This document shows, in pieces, positions 52,811 through 62,394 of a DNA stretch of 64,000 nucleotides. Position 1 is the first letter of the stretch. Every line of letters starts with the position of its first letter. The notes under the pieces are model-generated. The model made no database searches, was not told the origin of the DNA, and saw only the letters and a program-made list of their open reading frames with translations. The DNA lies in the NCBI GenBank assembly GCA_034925905.1, contig JAYFRL010000005.1, positions 87,577-151,576 on the forward strand, in the 5' to 3' direction. The translations under genes were made by a program, and so were the position numbers. Source of the stretch: JAYFRL01 sp034925905. Lineage in GTDB: Bacteria > Bacillota > Clostridia > Lachnospirales > Anaerotignaceae.

Positions 52811-55651
52811 TCAATATACGTCAGGGTTTAAAACCTTATTAAGATATATTCCTGTATAGGAGTTTTTGTTTTTTGCGATTTCTTCAGGAGTTCCGGTAGC
52901 GATAATGGTTCCTCCGCCAAAACCGCCTTCAGGCCCCATGTCTATTATATAATCGGCTGTTTTTATAACATCAAGATTATGTTCTATAACGACAACTGTG
53001 TTTCCGCCTTCCGTAAGCCTTTGAAGCATATCTATAAGCTTGTGCACGTCTGCCGAATGAAGGCCTGTTGTAGGTTCGTCAAGTATATACATCGTTCGTC
53101 CCGTGCTTTTTTTGCTAAGCTCTGTTGCAAGCTTAACCCTTTGGGCTTCACCTCCTGAGAGAGTTGTTGAAGATTGGCCAAGGCGCACGTAAGAAAGCCC
53201 GACGTCGTAAAGCGTCTGTATTTTTGATTTTATACGCGGTATGTTTTCAAAAAATTTAAGCGCTTCATAAACGGTCATATCAAGGACATCAGATATGGTT
53301 TTGTCTTTATATTTAACCTCGAGGGTTTCGCGGTTATAGCGTTTTCCGCCGCACACCTCGCAGGGGACGTATATATCCGGCAAGAAATGCATCTCGATTT
53401 TTATTATGCCGTCACCGGAGCAGGCTTCGCATCTGCCGCCCTTAACATTAAAGCTGAAACGTCCCTTTTTATAACCTCTTATTTTAGCTTCATTTGTATT
53501 TGCAAACAAATCCCTTATAAGGTCGAAAAGCCCTGTGTATGTCGCCGGGTTTGAACGCGGGGTGCGCCCTATTGGGGATTGGTCTATGTTTATAACTTTA
53601 TCGAGATTATCCTTGCCTAAAAGCTCGGTATGTTTTCCGGGGCGCAGCTTTGCGCGGTTTAAATCCCTGGCAAGGCTTTTATAGAGTATTTCGTTTATAA
53701 GCGAGGATTTTCCTGAGCCTGAAACGCCTGTAACGCATGAAAAGATCCCAAGAGGAATTTTAACATCTATATTTTTTAAATTATTTTCAGCTGCTCCTTT
53801 TATTTCAATACAAAACTCTTTTTCAGCTTTTCTTCTTGTTTTTGGGATTTCTATTTTTTTCCGTCCTGAAAGATAATCTCCCGTAACCGATTCGGGGCAG
53901 GAGATAACATCATCCAAGGTTCCCGCGACAACGAGGTTTCCGCCTTCTTCTCCGGCTCCGGGGCCTATGTCAACTATATAGTCCGCAGATTCTATGGTTT
54001 CTTCGTCATGCTCGACAACTATAAGGGTGTTCCCAAGGTCCCTTAGATGCTTAAGTGTCGATATAAGCCTTGTGTTATCCCTTTGGTGCAGACCTATGCT
54101 GGGCTCGTCCAATATATATATAACGCCCACAAGACCTGAGCCTATTTGTGTTGCAAGGCGTATCCTCTGGGATTCTCCGCCTGAAAGCGTTCCGGCGGAG
54201 CGGGAAAGGGTAAGGTAATCCAGGCCAACGTCTACAAGGAATCCTATTCTTGCGTTTATTTCTTTAAGTATCTGCTGTGATATATATTTTTCCCTTTCTG
54301 AAAGCTTAAGCTCAGAGAAAAAATCCTTTATTTCAAGAACAGTTAAATCCGTAACCTCGGATATATTTTTCCCGTTTATGGTTATTGCCAAAACTTCAGG
54401 CTTAAGGCGCTTTCCTCCACAGATTGGGCAGATTATATCCGTCATATAATTTTCATATTCCCGGCGCATAAACTCTGAGGACTCATTATATCGGCGCATC
54501 ATAGTGGGAATTATCCCGTCAAAATCCATATTATAAGATGAAGGACCTTTTTGTCCAACATATGACACCTTAACCTTTTCGCCTTTTGTACCGAAAAATA
54601 TTATATCCTTCGCTTCTTTCGAAAGCGTAGAAAACGGTACGTCCAGAGAAAAGCCGTATTTTTTTGAAAGCGCTATAAAAAGGTTTCCGCTCATGCTTCC
54701 GGGAGACGAAGTGGAATTAAAGCCCATGGCTGCTATTGCGCCCTGGGATATGCTTAAGCTTGGATCGGGAACTATTAAGTCGGGGTCGGGTTTCATCATT
54801 TTACCTAGGCCTGTGCAGCTTGGGCATGCACCTGCCGGGTTGTTAAAGGAAAAAAGGCGCGGTTCTATTTCCGCAAGGCTTATTCCGCAATCGGGGCATG
54901 AAAAGCTTTGGCTGAATATTATGTCGTGTTCGCCGTTTACATTTATGGTTGCCAATCCTCCCGTAAGCTCGGAAGCGGCTTCAAGAGAACCTGCGAGCCT
55001 TTGTTGTATGCCTTCCCTTATTACAAGACGGTCTATTATTATTTCAACAGTATGCTTTTTGTTTTTATCAAGCTTTATTTCTTCCTCAAGCTCATATATT
55101 ATTCCGTCTATCCTTGCCCTTATATAACCGTTGCGTTTTGCATCCTCCAAAAGCTTGGTGTGTTCGCCTTTTCTTCCGCGGATAACAGGCGCCATAATAA
55201 GCAGCTTGCTTTTTTCTGGCAACTCAAGAACCTGGTCAACTATCTGGTCAATAGACTGCTTTTTTATTTCCCTGCCACATTTCGGACAGTGGGGAATTCC
55301 TATTCGGGCAAAAAGCAGCCTTAAATAATCGTATATTTCAGTAACCGTTCCAACCGTTGAACGCGGATTGTTGTTCGTCGTTTTCTGGTCTATGGCTATG
55401 GAAGGGGAAAGACCTTCTATATAATCAACATCGGGCTTTTCCATTTGCCCCAAAAACTGCCTGGCGTATGATGAAAGCGACTCCATATATCTTCTTTGGC
55501 CTTCGGCATATATAGTGTCAAACGCCAAAGAAGACTTTCCTGAGCCTGAAACGCCTGTGAACACAACAAATTTTTCTCTTGGAATGTCAATATTCAAATT
55601 TTTTAAATTATGCTCTCTTGCTCCTTTTATTCTGATGTAATCCTTATGCAT
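52811..55651 (-). CDS. uvrA: Excinuclease ABC subunit A
   Basis: The 946-residue protein has two ABC ATPase modules with Walker A GVSGSGKSSLAFDT near the start and GVSGSGKSSLINE near 640. ABC signatures are LSGGESQRIRLA and LSGGEAQRVKLA. Zinc modules show CxxC pairs (CPKCG, CPDCG, CPSC, CEACSGDG). It scans DNA for bulky damage and loads UvrB. It lies 11 bases after uvrB in the same operon. Confidence 0.97.
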   Translation of the reverse strand: MHKDYIRIKGAREHNLKNLNIDIPREKFVVFTGVSGSGKSSLAFDTIYAEGQRRYMESLSSYARQFLGQMEKPDVDYIEGLSPSIAIDQKTTNNNPRSTVGTVTEIYDYLRLLFARIGIPHCPKCGREIKKQSIDQIVDQVLELPEKSKLLIMAPVIRGRKGEHTKLLEDAKRNGYIRARIDGIIYELEEEIKLDKNKKHTVEIIIDRLVIREGIQQRLAGSLEAASELTGGLATINVNGEHDIIFSQSFSCPDCGISLAEIEPRLFSFNNPAGACPSCTGLGKMMKPDPDLIVPDPSLSISQGAIAAMGFNSTSSPGSMSGNLFIALSKKYGFSLDVPFSTLSKEAKDIIFFGTKGEKVKVSYVGQKGPSSYNMDFDGIIPTMMRRYNESSEFMRREYENYMTDIICPICGGKRLKPEVLAITINGKNISEVTDLTVLEIKDFFSELKLSEREKYISQQILKEINARIGFLVDVGLDYLTLSRSAGTLSGGESQRIRLATQIGSGLVGVIYILDEPSIGLHQRDNTRLISTLKHLRDLGNTLIVVEHDEETIESADYIVDIGPGAGEEGGNLVVAGTLDDVISCPESVTGDYLSGRKKIEIPKTRRKAEKEFCIEIKGAAENNLKNIDVKIPLGIFSCVTGVSGSGKSSLINEILYKSLARDLNRAKLRPGKHTELLGKDNLDKVINIDQSPIGRTPRSNPATYTGLFDLIRDLFANTNEAKIRGYKKGRFSFNVKGGRCEACSGDGIIKIEMHFLPDIYVPCEVCGGKRYNRETLEVKYKDKTISDVLDMTVYEALKFFENIPRIKSKIQTLYDVGLSYVRLGQSSTTLSGGEAQRVKLATELSKKSTGRTMYILDEPTTGLHSADVHKLIDMLQRLTEGGNTVVVIEHNLDVIKTADYIIDMGPEGGFGGGTIIATGTPEEIAKNKNSYTGIYLNKVLNPDVY

Positions 55652-55662
55652 TGCTTTCTCCT

Positions 55663-57642
55663 TTAGTCTATATGCCGTTTAAGCTCAACAATAGTGTCGC
55701 GTAGCGATGCCGCATGTTCAAATTGAAGCATGTCTGCGGCAAGGCGCATTTCTTTGTCAAGAGCTTTTATTTTTTCTTTAAGCTCTTTTACGCTCATGGA
55801 TTCGGGGTCTTTGTCAAGCCCGGAATACTTTCCTTTTTCAACCGATTTTGTTGCCTGAATTATATCATAAACCTTCTTGGTTATTGTTTTAGGCACAATG
55901 CCGTGTTTTTCGTTGTATTTCTGCTGTATGTCGCGCCGCCTGTTTGTTTCGGATATTGCTCTCTGCATGGAGCCTGTCATGTTGTCTGCATACATTATAA
56001 CTCGGCCCTCTGAATTTCTTGCGGCGCGTCCTATTGTCTGGATAAGCGCGGTTTCGGATCTTAAAAAGCCTTCTTTGTCGGCATCAAGTATGGCAACAAG
56101 GGCAACTTCGGGGATATCAAGACCTTCCCTTAAAAGGTTTATACCCACTATAACGTCAAAAACATCCATTCTTAAGTCTCTTATTATTTCTATACGTTCA
56201 AGAGTGTCTATATCCGAATGGAGATATTTTACCCTTATACCGGCTTCTTTCAAATAATCTGTAAGGCGTTCGGCCATTTTTTTTGTAAGCGTTGTTACAA
56301 GAATCTTAAAACCAGCATTTGTGGTTTTGTTTATTTCTTTTATAAGGTCGTCTATCTGCCCTGCAACGGGTCTGACGGAAACCGGAGGATCTAAAAGACC
56401 GGTAGGTCTTATTATCTGCTCCACTACATCCATGGAATGTTCCGCTTCATATTGTGAAGGTGTTGCCGAAACAAAAAGCATTTGCGGGATTTTTTTTTCA
56501 AACTCGTCAAAGCGAAGCGGACGGTTATCAAGAGCCGAAGGCAACCTGAAGCCGTAGTCCACAAGGGTTGTTTTTCTGGATTTATCACCTTCATACATTC
56601 CTCTTGCCTGAGGTATTGTAACATGCGATTCGTCAACTATTATTAAAAAATCATCGGGGAAGAAGTCTAAAAGCGTATATGGTGTGCTTCCGGCTTCTCT
56701 TAAGGCAACATGCCTTGAATAGTTTTCTATCCCAGAACAAAAGCCTATTTCCCTTAGCATTTCAACATCATAGTTGGTTCTTTGCAGAAGCCTTTGGGCT
56801 TCCAAAAGCTTGTCCTCGCTTTTTAAAACGGCAACCCTTTCGGCAAGCTCGGTTTCTATGTTTTGTATGGCTATTTTCATTTTTTCCGGCGGAGATATAT
56901 AATGCGAGGCCGGGAATATAACCACATGGTTGCGTTCGCCGGTTATTTCACCTGTAAGCACGTCTATTTCGGTTATTCTTTCTATTTCATCGCCGAAAAA
57001 TTCAACGCGTAGGGCTTTTTTTTCGGAGGCTACAGGAAATATCTCAACAACATCACCACGCACCCTAAATGTTCCGCGCACAAAATTTATGTCGTTCCTG
57101 TCATATTGTATTTCAACCAAACGGCGCAAAATATCGTCCCTGTCACGCGTCATTCCAGGGCGTAGGGAAAGCATCATTTCTTTATAATCCTTCGGGTCGC
57201 CCAAGCCATATATGCAGGAAACACTGGCAACTATAAGAACATCCTTTCTTTCAAGCAATGAAGAGGTTGCGGAATGGCGGAGTTTATCTATTTCGTCGTT
57301 TATTGCGGAGTCTTTTTCTATATATGTGTCAGAGCTGGGCACGTAAGCCTCAGGCTGATAATAATCATAATACGAAACAAAATATTCAATAGCGTTTTCG
57401 GGGAAAAACTCTTTAAACTCGCTGTAAAGCTGGGCTGCAAGCGTTTTATTATGCGCCATAACCAAAGTTGGTTTTTGCAGCTTTTGAACGATATTTGCCA
57501 TAGTGAATGTTTTTCCGGAGCCTGTAACACCAAGCAGAGTTTGGAATTTTTTGCCGTTTTCAAAACCGGAAACAAGCTTTTCTATTGCCTGAGGCTGGTC
57601 TCCGGTAGGCTTATATTCTGAAACAAGTTTAAAATCTGGCAT
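55663..57642 (-). CDS. uvrB: Excinuclease ABC subunit B
   Basis: The 659-residue helicase-like protein has GVTGSGKTFTMANI near residues 39-52, the beta-hairpin YYDYYQPEAYVPSSDTYIEK near 92-111, DESHV and IGRAARN motifs, and a C-terminal UVR motif (KELKEKIKALDKEMRLAAD). It verifies damage and positions UvrC. GGAGGTG precedes its ATG. Confidence 0.97.
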   Translation of the reverse strand: MPDFKLVSEYKPTGDQPQAIEKLVSGFENGKKFQTLLGVTGSGKTFTMANIVQKLQKPTLVMAHNKTLAAQLYSEFKEFFPENAIEYFVSYYDYYQPEAYVPSSDTYIEKDSAINDEIDKLRHSATSSLLERKDVLIVASVSCIYGLGDPKDYKEMMLSLRPGMTRDRDDILRRLVEIQYDRNDINFVRGTFRVRGDVVEIFPVASEKKALRVEFFGDEIERITEIDVLTGEITGERNHVVIFPASHYISPPEKMKIAIQNIETELAERVAVLKSEDKLLEAQRLLQRTNYDVEMLREIGFCSGIENYSRHVALREAGSTPYTLLDFFPDDFLIIVDESHVTIPQARGMYEGDKSRKTTLVDYGFRLPSALDNRPLRFDEFEKKIPQMLFVSATPSQYEAEHSMDVVEQIIRPTGLLDPPVSVRPVAGQIDDLIKEINKTTNAGFKILVTTLTKKMAERLTDYLKEAGIRVKYLHSDIDTLERIEIIRDLRMDVFDVIVGINLLREGLDIPEVALVAILDADKEGFLRSETALIQTIGRAARNSEGRVIMYADNMTGSMQRAISETNRRRDIQQKYNEKHGIVPKTITKKVYDIIQATKSVEKGKYSGLDKDPESMSVKELKEKIKALDKEMRLAADMLQFEHAASLRDTIVELKRHID

Positions 57643-57742
57643 AACACACCTCCAAAAAAAGAACTTATGTTCCCATTATAGCACTGTTTTAAATAATATG
57701 CCACAAAAAATTTATATTTTATATGTTAAGCTTTACCAAAAG

Positions 57743-57772
57743 AAAAGCGCCTTATAATTATGAGGCGCTTTG
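57743..57772 (-). terminator. Terminator of the threonine-aldolase-like gene
   Basis: AAAGCGCCTTA and TGAGGCGCTTT pair around TAATTA and are followed on the minus strand by a T-rich run. Confidence 0.75.
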
Positions 57773-57782
57773 TAATGTTTGT

Positions 57783-58823
57783 TTAAGCAGAAAGCTTTTT
57801 GATGTCTTCTATGAGGGCATCAACAGCTTCTTTCTTTGTTGCCCAGCTTGTGCAAAACCTGACGGCGCTATGGGTTTCATCTGTTTTTTCCCAAAAAGAA
57901 AAAGTGTATTTTTCTTCAAGCTTTTTTATAAGACTGTCTGGAAGGATGGGGAACTGCTGGTTTGTAGGGGAATCAAAAAGCATGGGATAGCCATTTTCCT
58001 CGAAACCGCGCCTCATTTGCATAGCCAGCAAATCAGCTTTTTTAGAGATTTCAAAATAAGTGTCGTCTTCAAGCAAGGCTATAAACTGTATACCTAAAAT
58101 CCTTCCCTTTGCAAGCATAGCGCCATGCTGCTTTATCAAATACCTGAAATCGTTTTTAAGCGCAGGATTTGTGATGACCAAGGCTTCGCCGAAAAGGGCG
58201 CCTATTTTTGTTCCGCCTATGTAAAAAATATCGCAGAGCCTTGCCATATCGGGAATAAAAAGGTCGTTGCCCTCGGCTGCTATTCCATAGCCCATTCTTG
58301 CCCCGTCTATATAAAGCGGAAGGGAGCGCTCTTTGCAAACCTTGCTTAAGGATTCAAGCTCACTTTTTTTATACAGGGTTCCCACTTCCGTAGGATTTGA
58401 TATATAAACCATTCCCGGCTGAACCATATGCTCGCGTCCGGAGTCATCCATATGTGCTTCATAAGCCTCTTTAACCTGTGCGGCCGTTATTTTGCCGTTT
58501 TTGCTTGGGAGCGAAAGAATTTTATGACCACACATCTCTATGGCGCCTGTTTCGTGTACGTTTATATGCCCGCTCTCAGCACAAATAACGCCTTGATATG
58601 GGCGAAGGACAGAGGCTATAACAGTTGCGTTTGTCTGTGTCCCTCCAACAAAAAAATGCACATCAGCTTCGGGGCAGCCGCAAAGCTTTTTAATTATTTC
58701 TCTGGCTTTATCGCAGTATTCATCGGAGCCGTAACCGGGAGTTTGCTCGAAGTTGGTTTCAAAAAGCAGTTTGAGTATTTTCTCATGTGCGCCTTCAGCA
58801 TAGTCGCATTCAAATCTTATCAT
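57783..58823 (-). CDS. Threonine aldolase-family PLP enzyme
   Basis: The 346-residue protein belongs to the beta-eliminating lyase/low-specificity L-threonine aldolase family. VHFFVGGTQTNATVIAS lies near 55-71, DGARMGYGIA near 173-182, and the PLP lysine near K206 in GGTKIGALFGE. It likely cleaves threonine or allo-threonine to glycine and acetaldehyde. ATG 58823 is chosen for the GGAGGAG site upstream; a longer frame to 58895 lacks support. Confidence 0.88.
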   Translation of the reverse strand: MIRFECDYAEGAHEKILKLLFETNFEQTPGYGSDEYCDKAREIIKKLCGCPEADVHFFVGGTQTNATVIASVLRPYQGVICAESGHINVHETGAIEMCGHKILSLPSKNGKITAAQVKEAYEAHMDDSGREHMVQPGMVYISNPTEVGTLYKKSELESLSKVCKERSLPLYIDGARMGYGIAAEGNDLFIPDMARLCDIFYIGGTKIGALFGEALVITNPALKNDFRYLIKQHGAMLAKGRILGIQFIALLEDDTYFEISKKADLLAMQMRRGFEENGYPMLFDSPTNQQFPILPDSLIKKLEEKYTFSFWEKTDETHSAVRFCTSWATKKEAVDALIEDIKKLSA

Positions 58824-58855
58824 TCTAATCTCCTCCAATATATCCAATATAACGA

Positions 58856-58900
58856 AAAGAAGCAGATATCTGTTAAAAACGGACATTTGCTTCATTATTT
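58856..58900 (-). terminator. Imperfect terminator after the PHP gene
   Basis: GAAGCA (58859-58864) and TGCTTC (58888-58893) pair, with a partly paired inner arm. A T-rich stretch lies on the minus-strand exit side. Confidence 0.5.
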
Positions 58901-58934
58901 TTAAATTATTCGGATTATATCAGATAATGGTGTA

Positions 58935-59672
58935 TTACTCAAGTTTTTTTTCCCGTTCTTTAATATATTTGTTAAAAGCTTCGAGATTTAAGTTTAAAAC
59001 AAGCTCTTCGGGGAATTCAGCTTCATAGAGCAAATCCAGAGCAAGAGAAACCTCTCCGATAGCCGTATAAAAGTGCGCGTCGCTTGCAACGCATACTCTG
59101 ACGCCATATTTTTTACAGAGCTTTGCAAACTTGAAACAATTTTCACGGCTGCCCGCGCGGGCGGAAAACGAGTTGTTGTTTATCTCTATAAGCTTATTAA
59201 GCTTTTTTGCCTCAAGGACTATGGCTTCAGGGTCGACTGGGAATTTTGCGTTGCCTGGATGGCCTAAAATATCGACATAAGGGTTGTTTAAAGCTACTAG
59301 ATAAGCTTCTGTGTTTTCTGAGCTTGTCCCCGGGTCGATAACTACGTCATGCATGCTTGCAATTCCAAATTCAATATACTTAAGGTGGGATTTTTTTGTG
59401 ACGTCCAATGTACCGTTAAAATCAATTATATTAAACTCTAAACCGCGTATAATGCCTATGCCTTCTACATTATCAGGAATAAGGGGCAGAGTTTTAGCTA
59501 TAAAATAAGGTGTTGCCGCAGGCATTGCCGGACCGTGTTCTGTTAAGCAAAGCTTTTTTAGCCCTGCTTCCTTTGCTGCTATGCAGTTTTCCTTTAATGT
59601 TGACCATGCATGGCCTGAAACCACAGTATGCGTGTGGGTATCTATGAGTATTTTTGCGTCTTTAATGCTCAT
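58935..59672 (-). CDS. PHP-domain phosphoesterase (YcdX-like)
   Basis: The 245-residue protein has PHP metal motifs: DTHTHT near residues 11-16, TEHGPAMP near 44-51, HDVVIDPG in the middle and SDAHF near the end. It resembles YcdX-type phosphatases. ATG 59672 follows GGGAGGAC; the longer frame to 59735 is rejected. The substrate is not known from sequence. Confidence 0.87.
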   Translation of the reverse strand: MSIKDAKILIDTHTHTVVSGHAWSTLKENCIAAKEAGLKKLCLTEHGPAMPAATPYFIAKTLPLIPDNVEGIGIIRGLEFNIIDFNGTLDVTKKSHLKYIEFGIASMHDVVIDPGTSSENTEAYLVALNNPYVDILGHPGNAKFPVDPEAIVLEAKKLNKLIEINNNSFSARAGSRENCFKFAKLCKKYGVRVCVASDAHFYTAIGEVSLALDLLYEAEFPEELVLNLNLEAFNKYIKEREKKLE

Positions 59673-59865
59673 TTGTGCTGTCCTCCCAATATAAAGAGCC
59701 CATTTAAAAAACAAATAAGGTGTATATACATACACCCAAGGGGAAAAGGGTTTTTGATTAAAAAAGTAATACCTTCAAAAACGCGGGTTTTTAAAAATGA
59801 TTTTTTTATTATTGTAATTATTTTATAAGGATATGTCAAATATGTGTTAAAACATTTATGGAAAA

Positions 59866-59897
59866 GTTGCAGGCTTTAAGTAATTTAAAGATGCAAC
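59866..59897. repeat. Two-part inverted repeat in the intergenic region
   Basis: GTTGCA/TGCAAC encloses CTTTAA/TTAAAG with a small bulge, 12 bp in all. No T-run follows directly, so it is not a plain terminator. Confidence 0.5.
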
Positions 59898-60212
59898 CTG
59901 TCTGCAGAGCCTTTTATAATTTGAAAATTCCTGCAAAGACCTGCACAATATTTCAATAGGATCTTTGATTTTTTAGGAGAGAAAAGGTTAATTTATATTT
60001 TCGGAAGACACATATTTTGGCGCTCCTTCATAAACATTATGATTTTAAATTCCGTTGTTTCTATAAAATTTATTTTGTGAACAAAAGCAAGTATAAAATT
60101 TATGGGTGCAGATAAAATTTTGATCTGGATGAACTTATATAGATTTGCTGGTAATTTAAGGGATATATTTTTTCCCCTTTTCCAAGCCTTGTTTTTAAAC
60201 ATAAAAAACAAT

Positions 60213-60244
60213 TGAGTCTTGAGGACTCATACTATATCTTGAGG
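60213..60244. repeat. TGAGTC palindrome with repeated CTTGAGG
   Basis: TGAGTC and GACTCA (60213-60229) form an inverted repeat. CTTGAGG occurs at 60218 and again at 60238, 20 bases (two helix turns) apart. This could be an operator. Confidence 0.4.
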
Positions 60245-60407
60245 TTAATATATAACAATTATAATATATATTGTATTGCTAAAATTATTCTGCGTCAATA
60301 AATATATTAAAAGTTTGGACAAATTTAATTTTTTTTTACAGGATAAAAACTGCCTATAAGGTTAATTTATATATAGCTGATTAATAATTGACTTTAGGAG
60401 TGAGAGC

Positions 60408-61679
60408 ATGTTTTTGTCAAAAAATAAAAAAATATTTTTGAAATCAGCTTTAACTATATGCGTTTTATTTATACTTTCATTATTTGGTATTGCAAGGTCT
60501 TTGCCTGAAAAAATAACGGTGTTTCAGGAAAAAGAAGAAGAGTTTAGCTTTGATATACCTATATCCGCAGAATTTTCAGCAGATTCGATAGGCGTTTTGG
60601 AGATAAACAATCAACCGGTGGAAGGTAATATAAATATAAGCTTAAGCGAACCATTTTCGGTTGTTTCAAAGGATACAGGGAATACAGATATTACGCTTTC
60701 TCTTTTTGGGCTTTTGCCTATAAAAACCGTCAGTGTAGATGTAATACCATATACCGAGCTTGTGCCCTGCGGCAAAGCCGTAGGCGTTACCATAGACACT
60801 GAAGGCATTATGGTTTTGGGTACGGGAAGCGTAAACACAAAAGAAGGCGATAAAAAGGAACCATCCGAAGGGTTGCTTAAAAGTGGAGACATTATAATTA
60901 AAGCTGGAAGTATTGAAACAGACAAAAAAGAAGATCTTATATACGCAGTTGAAAGCTCAAATGGACAAGCGGTTAAGCTTACGATATTAAGGGGGAAAGA
61001 GGAAAAAACAGTTGAGATTTCGCCTGCAGTTGCAAAGGAAGACGGAAATTATAAAATAGGAGTTTGGGTGAGAGACAGCACTCAAGGTATAGGCACTTTG
61101 ACATATTACAATCCTTCAAACGGAAACTTTGGAGCCTTAGGTCACGGAGTATACGATGTGGATACAAAGGAGCTTATGAGCGTTGAATACGGCGAAATAA
61201 CTGCTTCTGAGATAACAAGCATTAAAAAAGGGGAGAAAGGAGTTCCCGGCGAGATAGTTGGAAATTTAGATAAAAATTCTGTTTTGGGTATTGTTGAAGA
61301 AAACACCTTAAATGGCATATACGGTAAGATAAATGAAAACGGGAAAAGCATGATAAGCTCTTCAGCTGTGCCTGTTGCGTTAAAACACGAGGTCACAGAG
61401 GGCGAGGCTTATATAATAACAGATATAGTTGATGGGGAGCTTAAAAACTATTCCATAAATATAGAAAATATAAACAGATATTCACAGTCAGCCGATAAGG
61501 GAATGGTAATAAGAATAACGGACGAAAGGCTGCTTAATGTTACAAACGGTATAATACAAGGCATGAGCGGAAGCCCTATAATACAAAACGGAAAAATAAT
61601 AGGAGCTGTTACCCATGTTTTCGTGCAGGATCCTACAAAGGGCTATGGCATATTTATAGAAAATATGCTTAGCCATTAA
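60408..61679 (+). CDS. spoIVB: SpoIVB serine peptidase
   Basis: The 423-residue protein has an N-terminal membrane anchor (about 11-30), a PDZ region (near 125-200) and the S55 peptidase domain. Motif GHGVYD with catalytic H near 246 and GMSGSPII near 385-392 with the active serine are present, as is the GYGIFIENML ending. In forespores it cleaves SpoIVFA to trigger sigma-K maturation. Unlike the usual order, spo0A does not follow; an Rrf2 gene does. Confidence 0.95.
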   Translation: MFLSKNKKIFLKSALTICVLFILSLFGIARSLPEKITVFQEKEEEFSFDIPISAEFSADSIGVLEINNQPVEGNINISLSEPFSVVSKDTGNTDITLSLFGLLPIKTVSVDVIPYTELVPCGKAVGVTIDTEGIMVLGTGSVNTKEGDKKEPSEGLLKSGDIIIKAGSIETDKKEDLIYAVESSNGQAVKLTILRGKEEKTVEISPAVAKEDGNYKIGVWVRDSTQGIGTLTYYNPSNGNFGALGHGVYDVDTKELMSVEYGEITASEITSIKKGEKGVPGEIVGNLDKNSVLGIVEENTLNGIYGKINENGKSMISSSAVPVALKHEVTEGEAYIITDIVDGELKNYSINIENINRYSQSADKGMVIRITDERLLNVTNGIIQGMSGSPIIQNGKIIGAVTHVFVQDPTKGYGIFIENMLSH

Positions 61680-61693
61680 TTATGGCAGACCTT

Positions 61694-61735
61694 AAAAATC
61701 CAAAGACCAAATTATATTGGTTTTTGGATTTTTTT
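61694..61735 (+). terminator. Terminator after spoIVB
   Basis: AAAAATCCAAA pairs with TTTGGATTTTT, and an inner ACCAA/TTGGT extends the stem. A T-run follows. Confidence 0.8.
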
Positions 61736-61747
61736 AAATGCCGATTA

Positions 61748-61763
61748 AATACATATATGTATT
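61748..61763. promoter_or_regulatory. 16-bp perfect palindrome before the Rrf2 gene
   Basis: AATACATATATGTATT is a perfect palindrome ending one base before the TTGACT -35 region. It is a good operator candidate for self-regulation by the Rrf2 protein. Confidence 0.6.
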
Positions 61764-61764
61764 C

Positions 61765-61792
61765 TTGACTATTTTGCTGGGGAATGTATAAT
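61765..61792 (+). promoter_or_regulatory. Promoter of the Rrf2 gene
   Basis: TTGACT (61765-61770) and a perfect TATAAT (61787-61792) are 16 bases apart, just downstream of the palindrome. Confidence 0.75.
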
Positions 61793-61826
61793 GTTTATTA
61801 AATATGTTTATTTGGCAGGTGAGAGA

Positions 61827-62282
61827 ATGAAAATATCCACAAGAGGAAGATACGCGGTAAGGCTTATGTTGGACATAGCTCAAAATGAAACCGAAAGCGA
61901 ATTTGTAAGAGTAAAAGATATTGCAAAGAGGCAAGATATATCAGATAAATACCTTGAACAGATTATAGCTTCATTAAAAAAGGCAGGATTTGTTAAAAGC
62001 TTAAGAGGAGCCCAGGGAGGATACCGCCTTTCAAGGAAAACAAAGGAATATACCGTTGGGAGCATATTAAGGCTTACAGAAGGAGATTTGGCCCCGGTTT
62101 CCTGCCTTGAAGGAGGAGAATTCGGTTGCAGCAGAGCTGACGGATGCGTTACTGTACGGCTCTGGTCTATGATAAACGATGCCATAAACGGCGTTATAGA
62201 TAACGTAACCTTGGAAGATCTCATTAAATGGCAGGAAGAAATGCCTTATATTGCTTACAATAAAGACTGTACGCAAAAATAA
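61827..62282 (+). CDS. Rrf2-family regulator, IscR-like
   Basis: The 151-residue protein has an Rrf2 winged helix (STRGRYAVRLMLDIAQ, then ISDKYLEQIIASLKKAGFV and RGAQGGYRLSR). Three cysteines at about 93, 101 and 107 (spacing x7, x5) resemble the IscR Fe-S ligands. It probably senses Fe-S status or cysteine supply and controls the nifS-nifU genes downstream. ATG 61827 follows GGCAGGTGAG. Confidence 0.9.
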   Translation: MKISTRGRYAVRLMLDIAQNETESEFVRVKDIAKRQDISDKYLEQIIASLKKAGFVKSLRGAQGGYRLSRKTKEYTVGSILRLTEGDLAPVSCLEGGEFGCSRADGCVTVRLWSMINDAINGVIDNVTLEDLIKWQEEMPYIAYNKDCTQK

Positions 62283-62305
62283 ACAAGAGTTATTTTTGCA
62301 TAATA

Positions 62306-62335
62306 TTGACAGGTATACAAGAGGAGAGGTATAAT
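62306..62335 (+). promoter_or_regulatory. Promoter of the nifS-nifU genes
   Basis: TTGACA (62306-62311) and a perfect TATAAT (62330-62335) are 18 bases apart. GGTATA occurs twice, at 62312 and 62328, flanking the spacer. Confidence 0.8.
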
Positions 62336-62345
62336 GCATATTAAT

Positions 62346-62362
62346 CATATCAAAAAGATATG
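62346..62362. promoter_or_regulatory. CATATC-AAAAA-GATATG inverted repeat before nifS
   Basis: A perfect 6-5-6 inverted repeat lies around the predicted transcription start, where a repressor would block the promoter. An Rrf2-protein operator is inferred from its place. Confidence 0.5.
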
Positions 62363-62394
62363 AAATATAGATAAACAATAAGGAAAGGATAAGC

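Larger units (their letters stand above)
59673..60407. other. 735-bp intergenic region, PHP gene / spoIVB
   Basis: No convincing gene is present. It holds a two-part hairpin at 59866-59897 and repeated CTTGAGG elements at 60218 and 60238. The AT-rich 180 bases before spoIVB should contain a forespore-type promoter, but I cannot pick one with confidence. Confidence 0.5.

Noticed and set aside
59993..60211. 72-codon minus-strand frame in the gap before spoIVB
   Set aside because: No ribosome site, AT-rich low-complexity composition and no family resemblance.
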